Of a DNA stretch of 64,000 nt, positions 63,874 through 64,000 are shown one piece after another. The notes beneath the pieces are model-generated. The model was not told where the DNA came from and searched no databases. It saw only the letters and a program-made list of their open reading frames with translations. This stretch comes from Ahrensia sp. GTDB taxonomy: Bacteria > Pseudomonadota > Alphaproteobacteria > Rhizobiales > Rhizobiaceae. A program made the position numbers and the translations under genes. Positions within the stretch are counted from its first letter, which is position 1; every line of letters starts with the position of its first letter. The stretch covers positions 124,001 through 188,000 of the forward strand of contig PAKZ01000031.1 of NCBI GenBank assembly GCA_002706335.1, given 5' to 3'.

Positions 63874-64000
63874 TGTGTTCGGAGCCGCTTCGTAAAGGGC
63901 GCTCAAAGGTCGCGGTTGCCGATGCGCGCGATTGTGTTTACCTGTCCGCCGTCGGGTAACATGGAACGGCAGGCTTGCAAACAATCATGGCGGCGCAAGG
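63874..64000. other. Upstream region of tsaD at the window end
   Basis: 127 bases without a supported gene. An ATG at 63987 on the + strand may begin a divergent gene beyond the window; hemC is often found in this place in rhizobia, but no residues can confirm it here. Confidence 0.3.

Overview
The window looks like a chromosomal segment of a GC-rich alphaproteobacterium of the order Hyphomicrobiales (Rhizobiales). The grounds are the gene families and their order (asd/leuB/leuD; ftsK-lolA-xthA with a cyclic-nucleotide-binding gene and an orphan OmpR-type regulator; tsaD-gpsA-EVE), an imuA-imuB-dnaE2 cassette with an alphaproteobacterial direct-repeat SOS box, and paired glnK-amtB genes behind sigma-54 promoters. 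The species cannot be named from the sequence.

Layout. 1-4.0 kb: end of an RND efflux adaptor, its pump, and a convergent MarR regulator. 4.1-13.5 kb: asd, a secreted protein, an old-yellow-enzyme oxidoreductase, leuB and leuD. The two leu genes are separated by an accessory block: RidA-like protein and MarR regulator, alpha/beta hydrolase, NodE/NodF-like ketosynthase and acyl carrier protein, and a lysozyme-inhibitor-like secreted protein. 13.6-19.5 kb: housekeeping and hypothetical genes (FAD oxidoreductase, CitE-like lyase, DUF1737, DUF1194, zincin, methyltransferase, HxlR regulator). 19.6-25.6 kb: SOS-controlled imuA-imuB-dnaE2 mutasome.

25.87-44.0 kb: an integrated genomic island of about 18.1 kb. 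It is bounded by a perfect 45-bp direct repeat; one copy is the 3' part of an intact tRNA-Gly(GCC) gene and the other lies next to a P4-type integrase. It carries an AlpA-like regulator, a plasmid-type replication initiator-like protein, several unknown proteins and candidate antiphage genes: (i) a giant SIR2 + P-loop NTPase + repeat + cold-shock-like protein, (ii) a three-gene TerB / P-loop ATPase / Lhr-like helicase operon that matches the Shango architecture, (iii) a RarA-C-like protein next to a PD-(D/E)XK-like protein, and (iv) a small ADP-ribosyltransferase-like protein beside the right end. No conjugation or virion genes were seen, so it is best read as a mobilisable or satellite-like defence island.

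44.2-64 kb: core genome resumes. It holds a prolyl-tRNA deacylase, thioredoxin-TPR, Lon-N and Trm112-like proteins, a TetR regulator, a UbiH-family hydroxylase, TesB, two consecutive glnK-amtB operons (nitrogen control), ftsK, lolA, xthA, a cNMP-binding protein with a CenR/OtpR-like regulator, an L,D-transpeptidase, a methyltransferase, an EVE protein, gpsA and tsaD.

The strongest leads for new biology are the SIR2-NTPase-repeat-CSD protein, the RarA-C-like/nuclease-like pair, and the ADP-ribosyltransferase-like cargo with the nested hairpins that accompany it.
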